A stretch of DNA of 64,000 nt, from assembly GCA_964427415.1 (NCBI GenBank), contig CAYRUH010000010.1:1-64000 (forward strand). Reading direction: 5' to 3'. A program made the translations under genes and the position numbers. The notes under the pieces were generated by a model. That model saw only the letters and a list, made by a program, of their open reading frames with translations, searched no databases and had not been told where the DNA came from. The stretch comes from Lentisalinibacter sp964427415. GTDB taxonomy: Bacteria; Pseudomonadota; Gammaproteobacteria; Steroidobacterales; Woeseiaceae. Shown here one piece after another: positions 19,320 to 29,285 of the stretch (within the stretch, counting starts at the first letter, position 1; each line of letters begins with the position of its first letter).

Positions 19320-20212
19320 GCGGCCTCCCCCACGATGCGGACCTCGTGGCGCAGCTCCACGCCGTGCTCGCGCTCGACGGTGGCCTGCACGAGCTCGATC
19401 AGTGCCTCGATGTCGGCGGCCGTGGCGCCGCCGGCGTTGATGATGAAATTCGCATGCTTCTCGGAGACCACGGCGCCGCCGATGCGCCGGCCCTTCAGCC
19501 CGGCCGCCTCGATCAGCCGGGCGGCATGGTCGCCGGGCGGATTGCGGAATACGGAGCCGCAGCTCGGCAGGCCGATCGGCTGGGTGGCCTTGCGCCGTTC
19601 CACCAGCTCGTTCAGGCGCTCGATGCTCGCCTCGCTGTCCCGCTCGAAGTCGAAGCAGGCGGCGATGAACCACTCGTCGGCGGGCCCGCACACGCTGCGG
19701 TAGCCGATCCCGTAGTCCTCCGGCGTGCGCTCGCGCAGCTCGCCGCGCCGGGACAGCGTTTCCACGTGCACCACCCGGTCCCAGGTCTCGCCACCGAAGG
19801 CGCCGGCATTCATCGTGAGCGCGCCGCCGACGGTACCGGGTATGCCGGAGAACCAGGCGCTGGGACCGAGCCCCCAGCGGGCGCAGCGCCGGGCGAGACG
19901 GGTGCAGGGCACGCCGGACTCCGCGCGCACGCCGGTCTCGCCGTCACGCTCGAGCGCGGCGAGCAGCCCGGTCGTGGCAACGACCACGCCACGGATGCCG
20001 CCGTCGCGCACCAGCAGGTTGCTGCCGAGCCCGACCCAGTGCACCGGCGTCGCCGGTTCGAGATCCCGCAGGAAGACGGCCAGGTCGTCCACGCTGGCCG
20101 GGCGGAAGAACAGATCTGCCGGCCCGCCGACCCGCCAGGAGGTATGACGGGACATGGGCTCGTCACGGCGCAGCTCGCCGGCCGGCTGTTGCCTCATCGT
20201 CCCGGTATTCAT
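19316..20212 (-). CDS. murB: UDP-N-acetylenolpyruvoylglucosamine reductase
   Basis: Encodes 298 residues, the FAD/NADPH enzyme that reduces enolpyruvyl-UDP-GlcNAc to UDP-MurNAc. The FAD-binding start HTSWRVGGPADLFF, the GLGSNLLV loop, and SGIPGTVGGALTMNAGAFGGE are the family blocks. The catalytic serine is in CGSVFRNP and a late Glu in the C-terminal domain (HGVELRHEV). The length and absence of the extra loop indicate a type II MurB. ATGA overlaps with both neighbours. Confidence 0.96.
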   Translation of the reverse strand: MNTGTMRQQPAGELRRDEPMSRHTSWRVGGPADLFFRPASVDDLAVFLRDLEPATPVHWVGLGSNLLVRDGGIRGVVVATTGLLAALERDGETGVRAESGVPCTRLARRCARWGLGPSAWFSGIPGTVGGALTMNAGAFGGETWDRVVHVETLSRRGELRERTPEDYGIGYRSVCGPADEWFIAACFDFERDSEASIERLNELVERRKATQPIGLPSCGSVFRNPPGDHAARLIEAAGLKGRRIGGAVVSEKHANFIINAGGATAADIEALIELVQATVEREHGVELRHEVRIVGEAA

Positions 20213-21636
20213 GGTTTCACCCTCCGCAGCCGGCCCTCGCCAAGCTTCTCCGGCAGGGCGGCGGCCTCGGCACCGATGTCGCCGGCGCCCATCGTGAGCA
20301 CGACGTCGCCGTCCCGGAGCATCCCCGGCAGCACCTCGGCCAGCCGGGCGAGATCATCCAGGAAGACCGGCTCGACGGCGCCCCGGCTGCGCACCGCACG
20401 GGCGATGGCGCGGCCGTCGGCGCCCGCGATCGGGGCCTCGCCCGCGGCGTAGACCTCGAGCAGCAGCAGCGCGTCGACGCGGGACAGCACGTCGGCGAAA
20501 TCGTCCAGCAGATCCCGGGTACGGGAGTAGCGATGGGGCTGGAACACCAGCACGAGCCGTCGCGACGGCCAGCGCTGGCGCGCCGCCTCCAGCGTTGCCG
20601 CCACCTCAGTGGGATGATGGCCGTAGTCGTCCACCAGCGTGATGCGGCCCGCCCGGCTCTCGATGCCGTCGTGCACCTGGAAGCGTCGGTCGATGCCCTC
20701 AAAACCGGACAGCGCCGCCAGCATGGCGTCGTCGGCGACCTCCAGGTCCTGGGCCACGGCTATCGCGGCCAGGGCGTTGCGCACATTGTGCGTGCCGGGC
20801 AGCGACAGGCGCACGTCCAGATCCGCCGCACCGCCGGGCCTGCTGACCCGGAAGCGGCTGCCGGATTCGTCGAAGCGGATGGCCGTTGCGCGCACATCTG
20901 CGTCCTCGGCCGTGCCGTAGGTGACCGCCGCGCGGCCGATGTCGGGCAGGATGCCCCGCACGCCTTCGTCATCCAGGCAGACGAAGGCCACACCGTAGAA
21001 CGGCAGGTTGTGCAGGAAAGCGACGAAACTCTGATGCAGCCGCCGCAGGTCGCCCTCGTAGGTCTCCATATGGTCGGCATCGATGTTCGTGACCACGGCC
21101 ATCATCGGCTGCAGGTGGAGGAACGAGGCGTCGCTCTCGTCGGCCTCCGCCACCAGGTAGTCGCCGGCGCCGAGGCGTGCGTTCGCATCCGCGCTCTTCA
21201 GGCGCCCGCCGATGACGAAGGTGGGATCAAGTCCGCCCTCGGCGAGTACGCTCGCGATCAGGCTGGTGGTCGTGGTCTTGCCATGGGTGCCGGCCACCGC
21301 GACAGAACGGCGGCTGAAACGCATCAGCTCGCCCAGCATCTCGGCGCGCTGCACCACCGGGCAGCGCCGCTCCTGGGCCGCCAGCACCTCCGGATTGTCC
21401 ACGGTCACAGCGCTGGAGATCACCACCACGTCCGCCCCTGCGACGTTGGCCGGATCGTGGCCGATGCGCACGTCCGCGCCCAGGCGCTCCAGGCGGCGGG
21501 TGACGGCATTGGCGCGCAGGTCGGAGCCGCGCACCTCATAGCCCTGATTCAGCAGCACCTCGGCGATGCCGCTCATACCCGTGCCGCCGATGCCCACGAA
21601 ATGGATGAGATGGACCCTGCGCATGCGATCGATCAT
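20209..21636 (-). CDS. murC: UDP-N-acetylmuramate-L-alanine ligase
   Basis: Encodes 475 residues, adding L-Ala to UDP-MurNAc. The N-terminal Rossmann motif HFVGIGGTGMSGIAEVL, the ATP loop AGTHGKTTTTSL (about 115-126) and the HPTEVAATL segment identify MurC among the Mur ligases. The start overlaps the murG stop by four bases. Confidence 0.97.
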   Translation of the reverse strand: MIDRMRRVHLIHFVGIGGTGMSGIAEVLLNQGYEVRGSDLRANAVTRRLERLGADVRIGHDPANVAGADVVVISSAVTVDNPEVLAAQERRCPVVQRAEMLGELMRFSRRSVAVAGTHGKTTTTSLIASVLAEGGLDPTFVIGGRLKSADANARLGAGDYLVAEADESDASFLHLQPMMAVVTNIDADHMETYEGDLRRLHQSFVAFLHNLPFYGVAFVCLDDEGVRGILPDIGRAAVTYGTAEDADVRATAIRFDESGSRFRVSRPGGAADLDVRLSLPGTHNVRNALAAIAVAQDLEVADDAMLAALSGFEGIDRRFQVHDGIESRAGRITLVDDYGHHPTEVAATLEAARQRWPSRRLVLVFQPHRYSRTRDLLDDFADVLSRVDALLLLEVYAAGEAPIAGADGRAIARAVRSRGAVEPVFLDDLARLAEVLPGMLRDGDVVLTMGAGDIGAEAAALPEKLGEGRLRRVKP

Positions 21637-22721
21637 CCGGCCCCTCCCGCCGCGGCGAGGCAGAGTTCGGTGATCGTCGCGAGCGCCCGGGGCGCCGCGG
21701 TCGCGCGGGCCCGCTCCGCCCGCACCAGCAGCGCCTCCCGGTCGCCGCCCAGCGCTTCGATGGCGGCGGCCAGGCGCTCCGGCGTCAGGTCCCGCTCCTG
21801 CACGACCAGCGCCGCTCCCGCCTGCACCAGAAAAGCCGCATTGGCGCTCTGGTGGTCGTCCACCGCCGCCGGGAAGGGGATGAATACAGCGGCCAGTCCC
21901 GCCATCGCCACTTCCGAGACGGTCAGCGCACCGGCGCGGCAGACCACCAGGTCGGCCCAGGCGTAGGCGGCGGCCATATCCTCGATGAAGGGGGCAATCT
22001 CGGCATCGACCCCGGCGACCCCATAGGCCTCCCTCGCGGCCTCCAGAGTCCGCTCCCCGGCCTGGTGGCGTACCTCCGGCCGGATAGCGGGGGGCAGCGC
22101 GGCGACGGCGAAAGGCAGCAGACGGTTCAGCGCCAGGGCGCCCTGGCTGCCGCCCAGCACCAGCAGCCGCAAGGGACCTGCGCGGCCGCGCAGCCGCTCG
22201 GCCGGCGGCGGCAGCGCGGCGATGTCGCGGCGCACCGGATTACCTACCGTCTGCGCCGGAATACGGCTGGAAAAGCTGCCCGGGAAGGCTTGCAGCACAA
22301 CCCGGGCTAAGCCAGCCAGAAGTCGGTTCGTCAGTCCTGGGACTGCGTTCTGTTCGTGGATAATCAGCGGCCGGCGTGCGAGCCATGCCGCGACGCCGCC
22401 GGGGCCGCTGACGAAGCCGCCCATGCCGAGCACCGCGGCAGGCCGCCGCCGTATCATCACAACGAGCGACTGCACCAGCGCGACGGCGAGGCGGAACGGC
22501 GCCAGCAGCCCGGTCACGAGGCCCTTGCCGCGCAGGCCGGAGATGCCGATCCACTCGATCTCGATGCCGGCGGCCGGCACCACCCGCGCCTCGAGCCCCC
22601 GACGGGTGCCCAGCCAAACGACCTCGTGCGCGCGCTCCCGCAGGGCATCCGCGACCGCCAATGCCGGATAGACGTGGCCGCCGGTGCCGCCGGCCATGAT
22701 CAGGATGGGCCGACCGCTCAT
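21633..22721 (-). CDS. murG: MurG, lipid II synthase (GlcNAc transferase)
   Basis: Encodes 362 residues, a GT-B glycosyltransferase on the inner face of the membrane that turns lipid I into lipid II. The start PILIMAGGTGGHVYPALAVA is the first glycine loop, and VLGGSQGALALNRLLP and CRAGALTVSE follow in the C-domain. The open frame extends far upstream through ftsW in another reading, but ATG 22721 (ATGA overlap) is the family start. Confidence 0.97.
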   Translation of the reverse strand: MSGRPILIMAGGTGGHVYPALAVADALRERAHEVVWLGTRRGLEARVVPAAGIEIEWIGISGLRGKGLVTGLLAPFRLAVALVQSLVVMIRRRPAAVLGMGGFVSGPGGVAAWLARRPLIIHEQNAVPGLTNRLLAGLARVVLQAFPGSFSSRIPAQTVGNPVRRDIAALPPPAERLRGRAGPLRLLVLGGSQGALALNRLLPFAVAALPPAIRPEVRHQAGERTLEAAREAYGVAGVDAEIAPFIEDMAAAYAWADLVVCRAGALTVSEVAMAGLAAVFIPFPAAVDDHQSANAAFLVQAGAALVVQERDLTPERLAAAIEALGGDREALLVRAERARATAAPRALATITELCLAAAGGAG

Positions 22722-23914
22722 GACGCAGCTCTCTTGCGCCGCCGGCGGCGGCCGGTGCTGACCGGCGCCGCCGTCAATTCGTGACAGGCCCTGAGCACAA
22801 AGCCGATACCGGCGAGCGTGACGATCAGGCTGCTGCGGCCATAGCTCACCAATGGCAGCGGCAGCCCCTTGGTCGGCAGCAGGCCCATGTTCACGCCGAT
22901 GTTGATAAAGGCCTGCATCCCCAGCCAGATGCCGAAACCGAATACCGCATAGGCCTGGAACCACTGGCCGGCCTCCGCCAGGTTGCGGGCGAGGCCGAAG
23001 ATGCGCCAGACCAGTGCCAGGAACAGCCCGATCAACATCAGCGCGCCCAGCAGGCCGAACTCCTCGGCAAATACGGCGAAGACGAAATCGGTGTGCGCCT
23101 CCGGCAGGTAGAACATCTTCTGCACGCTCGCGCCAAGACCCACGCCGAACCATTCGCCCCGGCCGATGGCGATCAGCGACTGGGTGAGCTGGAAGCCGCT
23201 GTCGTACGGATCCTCCCAGGGGTTGAGGAATGCGGTGAGGCGGCGCATGCGATACGGCGAGGTGACGGCAAGGGCGGCCAGCGCGGCGACGGCTGCGGCG
23301 AAGAACCCCAGGAAGTCCCGCATTCGCGCACCGCCGATGAACAACATCGCGAGCGCCGTAGCCACCAGCACCGTAGCCGCGCCGAAATCCGGCTCCGCGA
23401 GCAGCAGCCCTGCGGCGAAACTGATCACCAACATCGGTTTCAGAAAGCCGACGAAGCGGCTGTTGAGATCCCGGCCGCGGCGCACGATGTAGCCGGCCAG
23501 ATACAGGATCACCGCGAGCCGCGCAGGCTCGGAGACCTGGATGGTGATGCTGCCGACCCGCAGCCAGCGCGTGGACCCGTTCACCGCGTGACCGACTCCC
23601 GGGATAAGCACCACCGCGAGCAGGAACAGAGCCAGCAGCACCAGCAGGAAGCCGCTGCGCTGCCAGAAGGTCGTCGGCACGCACAGCATGAACACGGCCG
23701 CACCCAGGCCCACACCGATGGCCAGCAGCTGACGCCAGACGAACGCAAAACTGCCCGCCTCGCCGCCGTCCGCCACGGCGATGGAGGCCGAGGCGAGCAC
23801 GACCAGGCCGCCCAGCAGCAGCGTGGTCGTCAGCGCCACCAGCACCGGATCCAGCGACGGCTGCGGCATAAGGCGCACCGGGAACGGCAGGGCTACGGAA
23901 CTGGCGGCGCTCAT
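22718..23914 (-). CDS. ftsW: FtsW, SEDS lipid II polymerase of the septum
   Basis: Encodes 398 residues with about ten membrane segments. It polymerises septal glycan with FtsI. Family blocks seen include STRWLRVGSITIQVSEPA, AEPDFGAATV with its conserved acidic residue, QSLIAIGRGEWFGVGLGAS, and INIGVNMGLLPTKGLPLPLVSYG near the end. The basic tail RRRRRKRAAS fits the cytoplasmic C-terminus. Overlaps both murD and murG by four bases in sequence. Confidence 0.97.
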   Translation of the reverse strand: MSAASSVALPFPVRLMPQPSLDPVLVALTTTLLLGGLVVLASASIAVADGGEAGSFAFVWRQLLAIGVGLGAAVFMLCVPTTFWQRSGFLLVLLALFLLAVVLIPGVGHAVNGSTRWLRVGSITIQVSEPARLAVILYLAGYIVRRGRDLNSRFVGFLKPMLVISFAAGLLLAEPDFGAATVLVATALAMLFIGGARMRDFLGFFAAAVAALAALAVTSPYRMRRLTAFLNPWEDPYDSGFQLTQSLIAIGRGEWFGVGLGASVQKMFYLPEAHTDFVFAVFAEEFGLLGALMLIGLFLALVWRIFGLARNLAEAGQWFQAYAVFGFGIWLGMQAFINIGVNMGLLPTKGLPLPLVSYGRSSLIVTLAGIGFVLRACHELTAAPVSTGRRRRRKRAAS

Positions 23915-25293
23915 GCGTCCAGCCCCTGCACCGCGGCGCGGAACGCATCGCCCCGCGCACGGTAATCCGTGTACATGTCCAGGCTGGCGCAGGCCGGCGC
24001 CAGCACCACCGTATCGCCGCGCTCGGCGAGCGCCGCCGCCCGGCTCACCGCGCGCTCCATGTCGGCCGCGGTCTCCACCGGTCCCACCAGGCTTAGCGCC
24101 TCGGCAAGACGCGGCGCGTCGCGGCCGATCAGCACCGCGGCGCGCAGCCGTCCGCGCAGCACCTCGGCCAGTTTCTCGAAGCTCGCGCCCTTGGAATCGC
24201 CGCCGGCGATCAGCACGACGGGCGTCTCGATGCCCTGCACCGCTGCCACCGCAGCGCCGACATTGGTGCCCTTCGAGTCGTTGATCCAGGTCACCCCCTG
24301 CCGCTCGGCGATGAACTCGCTGCGGTGTGGCAACCCGCGGAACTCGATCGCCGCGTCCACCATGGCATCCATGTCCAGCCCCAGGCCCTCGCCCAGGGCC
24401 AGCGCGGCGAGGGTATTCAGCCAGTTGTGCCGGCCGCAGAGGTGCAGCGCGCCGGCCGGCAGCAGCTCTTCCTCGCCCCGCACCAGCCACCATTCGCCGG
24501 CGGCCTCGCGCAGGCCGTACTGGCCCGCAGCCGGCGCGTCGTTGCCGAAGCTGATGCGCCGCTCGGGCAGCTCGATGCCCTCGGGCGGTGTCTCCGCGCG
24601 GTTCGTCACGGCGATGTCGGTATCGCCGTAGATGCGGTACTTCGCCCGGGCATAGGCGTCCATGGAGCCGTGCCAGTCCAGGTGATCGGCGCTCAGGTTC
24701 AGCACCGTCGCCGCCCGCGCCGGCAGCCGGGCGGTGCGCTGCAACTGGAAGCTGGAGAGCTCCAGCAAGTAGTACTCGGGCCGCGGCTCGTCCAGCAGGT
24801 CCAGCGCCGGCGTGCCCAGGTTGCCGCCGGCCAGCGCCTTCACGCCGGCGCCCTCACACAGGGCCGCCAGAAGAGAGACCACCGTGCTCTTGCCGTTGGA
24901 ACCGGTGACCGCGGCGATGGGCGCGCCGGCCTCCCGCACGAACAGATCGATGTCGGAGAGCACCGGCAGGCCGCGCTCGCGGGCGGCCTGCAGCAGCGGC
25001 TCGGAGTCCCGGATGCCGGGCGAAACGACCAGCCGGTCCACGCCCTGCAGCAGCGCGGTGTCGAACGACCCGGTGTGAATCTCGGCCCGTGGCAGCAGCG
25101 AGCGCAGCACCTCGGCCCCGGCCGGCGCCGGGCGGCTGTCGGCGAAGCGCGCGGTGAGGCCGCGGCGGTCCAGCCAGCGTGCCACCGACTGGCCGGTGGC
25201 GCCCGTGCCGAGCACAAGCGTGGCGACCGCATTGTCGTTGCCGCGCGCCTCGTCCCGCGCGTAGAGCGGTTTACTGTCGGCGTAGCCCATCAT
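23911..25293 (-). CDS. murD: UDP-MurNAc-L-Ala-D-Glu ligase
   Basis: Encodes 460 residues, adding D-Glu to UDP-MurNAc-L-Ala. The N-domain loop VLGTGATGQSVARWL, the ATP loop AVTGSNGKSTVVSLL, the LSSFQLQRT segment typical of MurD, and NDSKGTNVGA near the end are present. Two adjacent ATGs exist (25293 and 25290); the first forms an ATGA overlap with the mraY stop, so I chose it. Confidence 0.96.
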   Translation of the reverse strand: MMGYADSKPLYARDEARGNDNAVATLVLGTGATGQSVARWLDRRGLTARFADSRPAPAGAEVLRSLLPRAEIHTGSFDTALLQGVDRLVVSPGIRDSEPLLQAARERGLPVLSDIDLFVREAGAPIAAVTGSNGKSTVVSLLAALCEGAGVKALAGGNLGTPALDLLDEPRPEYYLLELSSFQLQRTARLPARAATVLNLSADHLDWHGSMDAYARAKYRIYGDTDIAVTNRAETPPEGIELPERRISFGNDAPAAGQYGLREAAGEWWLVRGEEELLPAGALHLCGRHNWLNTLAALALGEGLGLDMDAMVDAAIEFRGLPHRSEFIAERQGVTWINDSKGTNVGAAVAAVQGIETPVVLIAGGDSKGASFEKLAEVLRGRLRAAVLIGRDAPRLAEALSLVGPVETAADMERAVSRAAALAERGDTVVLAPACASLDMYTDYRARGDAFRAAVQGLDA

Positions 25294-26372
25294 CGGATTT
25301 TCAGACTCGACAGGCCGATCAGGACCAGCACCACGGTGATGATCCAGAAGCGGACGATGACTTTCGGCTCCGCCCACCCCTTCAGCTCGAAGTGGTGGTG
25401 CAGCGGCGCCATGCGAAAGATTCGGCGGCCGGTGAGCTTGTAGGAGGCGACCTGCATGATGACCGAGACGGTCTCGACGACGAACACGCCGCCCATTACC
25501 GCCAGGATCAGTTCCTGCCGGGTGACCACGGCGACGGTGCCGAGCGCCGCGCCGAGCGCCAGCGCGCCGATGTCGCCCATGAACACCTGTGCCGGGTAGG
25601 TGTTGAACCACAGGAAGCCGAGACCCGCCCCGGCCAGCGCCGCGCAGAACACCAGGATCTCACCGGTGCCGGCGACGTAGGGGATGCCGAGGTAGTCGGA
25701 GAAATTCACGTTACCGGTCACGTAGGCGAATACGCCCAGTGCGCCGCCGACCAATACCGAAGGCATGATGGCGAGGCCGTCGAGGCCGTCGGTCAGGTTC
25801 ACCGCGTTGCTGAAACCGACGATGTAGAAATAGGTGACCACCATCTGCGCCGCTCCGAGCGGGATCGCCACGTCCTTCAGGAACGGAATCAGCAGCGAGG
25901 TCTCCACCGGATCCACCGCCGTCGCGTACAGGAAGGCGGCGGCGCCGAGCGCGAACAACGACTGCCACAGCAGCTTGAAGCGGGGCGCGAGTCCGGCGGG
26001 ATCTTTCAGAATCAGCTTCTTGTAGTCGTCGACGAAGCCGATGCCGCCGAAGGCGAGTGTGACCAGCAGCACTACCCACACGAAGCGGTTGCTGAGATCT
26101 GCCCACAGCAGCGTGCTGACGGCGATGGCGATCAGGATCAGCGCACCCCCCATGGTGGGCGTGCCCGCCTTCAACAGATGGGTGGCCGGACCGTCGTCGC
26201 GCACCGTCTGGCCGATCTGGCGCAGCGACAGCCGGGCGATCATGTAGGGACCGACCAGAAAGCAGATCACCAGCGCCGTGAGCGCACCCAGGATCGCCCG
26301 CATCGTCAGGTAGCTGAAGACGTTGAAGCCCGTTTCGAAGCGGGTCAGGTATTCGGTGAGCCAGAGCAGCAC
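25290..26372 (-). CDS. mraY: MraY, phospho-MurNAc-pentapeptide transferase
   Basis: Encodes 360 residues with ten membrane spans, forming lipid I from undecaprenyl phosphate and UDP-MurNAc-pentapeptide. The conserved blocks are GTPTMGG, FVDDYKK (catalytic aspartates), NLTDGLDGLAI and the HHHFELKGW loop. It starts with GTG one base after the murF stop. Length equals the E. coli protein. Confidence 0.98.
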   Translation of the reverse strand: MLLWLTEYLTRFETGFNVFSYLTMRAILGALTALVICFLVGPYMIARLSLRQIGQTVRDDGPATHLLKAGTPTMGGALILIAIAVSTLLWADLSNRFVWVVLLVTLAFGGIGFVDDYKKLILKDPAGLAPRFKLLWQSLFALGAAAFLYATAVDPVETSLLIPFLKDVAIPLGAAQMVVTYFYIVGFSNAVNLTDGLDGLAIMPSVLVGGALGVFAYVTGNVNFSDYLGIPYVAGTGEILVFCAALAGAGLGFLWFNTYPAQVFMGDIGALALGAALGTVAVVTRQELILAVMGGVFVVETVSVIMQVASYKLTGRRIFRMAPLHHHFELKGWAEPKVIVRFWIITVVLVLIGLSSLKIR

Positions 26373-26373
26373 G

Positions 26374-27741
26374 TCAGCCCTCCCCGTCCGCGCCCGCTTC
26401 CGGGTCCCGGTTGAGCAGGGCGTCGACGATGCGCTCCATGCGCATGCCCCGGGAGCCCTTCACCAGCAGGCTGACGTCCGACGTGAGATCGCCGCGCAGC
26501 GCCCCGATCAGCTCCTCGGTGCCGGCGAACCAGCGCGCGCCGTTGCCGAAGCCCCCGGCGACGTGGCGGGCCAGCTCACCGAGGCAATAAATCCGTTCGA
26601 TGCCAGCACTGCGCAGATCGGCGCCCGCCGCCGCGTGGAGAGCGGCCGTCTCCTCGCCCAGCTCCAGCATGTCGCCGACGACTGCCCAGGCGGCGCCGCC
26701 GCCGGCGGCCACGGCGCGCGCGCCGGCCGCGAGCGAGGTGGGATTGGCGTTGTAGGTGTCGTCCCAGATCACCGCGCCGCCGGGCGCCGCCCTGCGGGTC
26801 ATCCGCCCGCTCACGAGGCGCGCCGCGGCCAGGCGCTCGGCGGCCCGGTGCAGCGGCACGCCGGCGGCGATGGCCGCCGACGCCGCGCAACACGCGTTCA
26901 TGACGTTGTGTTCGCCCGGCAGCGGCAAATCGACTTCGACAGCCTCCGCGCCGGTGGCCAGGAAGAATCGGCTGCCTTGCGCCGTCAGGCGGATATCCCG
27001 GGCCCGCACATCGGCCGGGTTGCGGATGCCGAAGGTCACCACCTGTGCCGGGCCGGCCATGGATTCCCACAGGCCGCACCAGGGATCGTCGGCATTGATC
27101 ACGGCCGTGGCCTCGGGGCCCAGCGCCTGGAACAGCTCGCCCTTGGTGCGGGCCACGCCTTCGATGCTGCCCAGCCCCTCCAGGTGGGCGGGCCCGGCAT
27201 TGGTCACCACACCGATATCCGGACGGGCGAGGCCGGCCAGCCAGGCGATGTCGCCGGGACGGCTGCAGCCCATCTCGAACACGCCGTAGTCGTGGTCCGG
27301 CTCCAGTTCGAGCAGCATCAGGGGCAGCCCGATCTCGTTGTTCAGATTGCCGCGGGTTGCGAGCGCGGTCTCGCCGAGACAGGCCGCGACAAGTTCCTTT
27401 ACCGTGGTCTTGCCATTGCTGCCCGTAATGCCAATAACGGTGGCCCCGTGGCGGCTGCGCCACGCGGCGCCGAGACGCCCGAGTGCCACCCGGGTATCCG
27501 GCACGCGCACCTGGGGCAGCACCGCGTCGGCGTGGCGGGAGACCACGGCGCCGGCGGCACCGCCTGCCGCCGCCGTCGGCAGATAGTCGTTGCCGTCGAA
27601 GTTCGGGCCGGTCAGGGCGAAGAACAGCTCGCCCTTACCCAGGCTGCGGGTATCGGTGCTGACACCCGCCCAGGGACGGTTATCGCCGACCAGCTCGCCG
27701 CCCACGATCTGCGCCGTCTCGCGCAGGGTGCCGGCGCTCAT
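26374..27741 (-). CDS. murF: UDP-MurNAc-tripeptide-D-Ala-D-Ala ligase
   Basis: Encodes 455 residues, completing the pentapeptide. The N-domain has DTRSLGKGELFFALTGPNFDGNDY; the ATP loop is GITGSNGKTTVKELV; DDTYNANPTS is the MurF-specific block. Start at ATG 27741 overlaps the murE stop by four bases; the frame is open further upstream but without family support. Confidence 0.96.
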   Translation of the reverse strand: MSAGTLRETAQIVGGELVGDNRPWAGVSTDTRSLGKGELFFALTGPNFDGNDYLPTAAAGGAAGAVVSRHADAVLPQVRVPDTRVALGRLGAAWRSRHGATVIGITGSNGKTTVKELVAACLGETALATRGNLNNEIGLPLMLLELEPDHDYGVFEMGCSRPGDIAWLAGLARPDIGVVTNAGPAHLEGLGSIEGVARTKGELFQALGPEATAVINADDPWCGLWESMAGPAQVVTFGIRNPADVRARDIRLTAQGSRFFLATGAEAVEVDLPLPGEHNVMNACCAASAAIAAGVPLHRAAERLAAARLVSGRMTRRAAPGGAVIWDDTYNANPTSLAAGARAVAAGGGAAWAVVGDMLELGEETAALHAAAGADLRSAGIERIYCLGELARHVAGGFGNGARWFAGTEELIGALRGDLTSDVSLLVKGSRGMRMERIVDALLNRDPEAGADGEG

Positions 27742-29285
27742 GCAGACCTCCCGGCAAGCGCCGCCAGCGCCTCCGCCGCGTCGCTCAGCGGCTGCGGGCC
27801 TGCGGCCGTGATCTGGAAGCGTTCGTGACCGCGACCGGCGATCAGGACGCAGTCCGCAGGCGCCGCCTCGCGCACGGCGAGCGCGATCGCCCGCCGGCGA
27901 TCGGCGACGACGCGGAATCTGTCGTCCTCTGCGCCATCCACCGGCGCCCCGCTCATGATCTCGTCGATGATCGCAGCAGGATTCTCGCCGCGGGGATTGT
28001 CGCTGGTCACCACGACCCGGTCGGCGGCCGCGGCCGCGCGGGCCATCAGCGGCCGTTTGCCCGGGTCCCGCTCGCCGCCGCAGCCGAACACGCACCACAG
28101 CTGGCCGCCGCAATGGGGCCGCAGCGCAGCGATGGCCGCAGCGAGAGCATCCGGCGTGTGAGCGTAGTCGACGATCACGAGGGGACGGCCCCGACCTACC
28201 ACCTGCAGCCGGCCCGGCGGCGGTTCTACCTCGGCCAGAACTGCCGTTGCCTCGTCGAGCGGGATGCCGGTCTCCAGCAGCAGCCCGAGCACGACGGCGA
28301 GATTCTCGACGTTGAAATCACCGCGCAGACGAGACCGCACGGTCCCATCACCGAAGGGCGAGGTGAACGCGAATGCGATGCCGTCGGTGCCGAGCCTGAC
28401 CTCGCCGACGGCGAGGCGCCGTCGCGCGGCCGCGGCATCTCCGCGGGTCACGCCGAGCGCAGACTCGGCGTGGCGGCGGCAGAGTTCGGCGCCGAAGGCG
28501 TCATCGGCATTGATTACCCGGTGCGCGAGGCCAGGTGCGGCCAGCAGCTTCGCCTTCGCCGCGCCGTAGGCCGCCATGCTGCCGTGGTAGTCGAGGTGGT
28601 CGCGGCTCAGGTTGATGAAGGCGGCCGCGGCGAGACGGACCCCGTCGATGCGCCCCTGATCCAGCGCATGGGAGGAGACCTCGATGCTGGCATGGCGCGC
28701 GCCCGCCTCGGCGAAGGCGGCGAGACGGCGGTGCACCTCGATCACGTCCGGCGTCGTCAGCGCCACCGCCTCCATAGCGTCAGCCATGCCGGCGCCCAGC
28801 GTGCCCAGGTAGGCACAGGGGCGCCCCAGCCGGTTCAGAGCATCGGCGAGCAGCCAGGTGACAGTGGTCTTGCCGTTGGTGCCGGTCACGGCCGAGACCG
28901 CAATCCGCGCCGAGGGCGCGCCGAACCAGCGGTCGGCGATCGCACCCAGACGGCTGCGCAGGCCGGGCACCGGAACCGCGGGAACGGCCATCCCGTCGGG
29001 TTCCGCGATCCCGCGGGCAGGCTCGTAGACCACGGCGGCGGCACCAGCCGCGAGCGCCTGCGGCAGGTACTCCAGGCCGTGGCCCGCCGTGCCCTGCAGT
29101 GCAAAGAACACGCCGCCCGGAACCACGCGGCGGCTGTCCAGCGTGATGTCCGAGAGGGTCACCGGAGTCACCGGGGTCGCCGCGGGCACCGCCGTTGCCG
29201 GCGCGATGCCGGCCAGCAGCGCCTGCAGCGTCGTCGGCCTGGTCAACGTCTCCGGCGGACTCATGTCGCCTGCCACCGCACTCAT
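27738..29285 (-). CDS. murE: UDP-MurNAc-L-Ala-D-Glu meso-diaminopimelate ligase
   Basis: Encodes 515 residues, adding the third peptide residue. The ATP loop AVTGTNGKTTVTWLL, the EVSSHALDQGR block and TSDNPRGENP near the C-terminus identify MurE; DNPR is the motif of meso-diaminopimelate-adding enzymes, as opposed to L-Lys. The first about 30 residues are longer and rich in Ala/Thr/Pro compared with E. coli. Start at ATG 29285 overlaps the ftsI stop as ATGA. Confidence 0.96.
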   Translation of the reverse strand: MSAVAGDMSPPETLTRPTTLQALLAGIAPATAVPAATPVTPVTLSDITLDSRRVVPGGVFFALQGTAGHGLEYLPQALAAGAAAVVYEPARGIAEPDGMAVPAVPVPGLRSRLGAIADRWFGAPSARIAVSAVTGTNGKTTVTWLLADALNRLGRPCAYLGTLGAGMADAMEAVALTTPDVIEVHRRLAAFAEAGARHASIEVSSHALDQGRIDGVRLAAAAFINLSRDHLDYHGSMAAYGAAKAKLLAAPGLAHRVINADDAFGAELCRRHAESALGVTRGDAAAARRRLAVGEVRLGTDGIAFAFTSPFGDGTVRSRLRGDFNVENLAVVLGLLLETGIPLDEATAVLAEVEPPPGRLQVVGRGRPLVIVDYAHTPDALAAAIAALRPHCGGQLWCVFGCGGERDPGKRPLMARAAAAADRVVVTSDNPRGENPAAIIDEIMSGAPVDGAEDDRFRVVADRRRAIALAVREAAPADCVLIAGRGHERFQITAAGPQPLSDAAEALAALAGRSA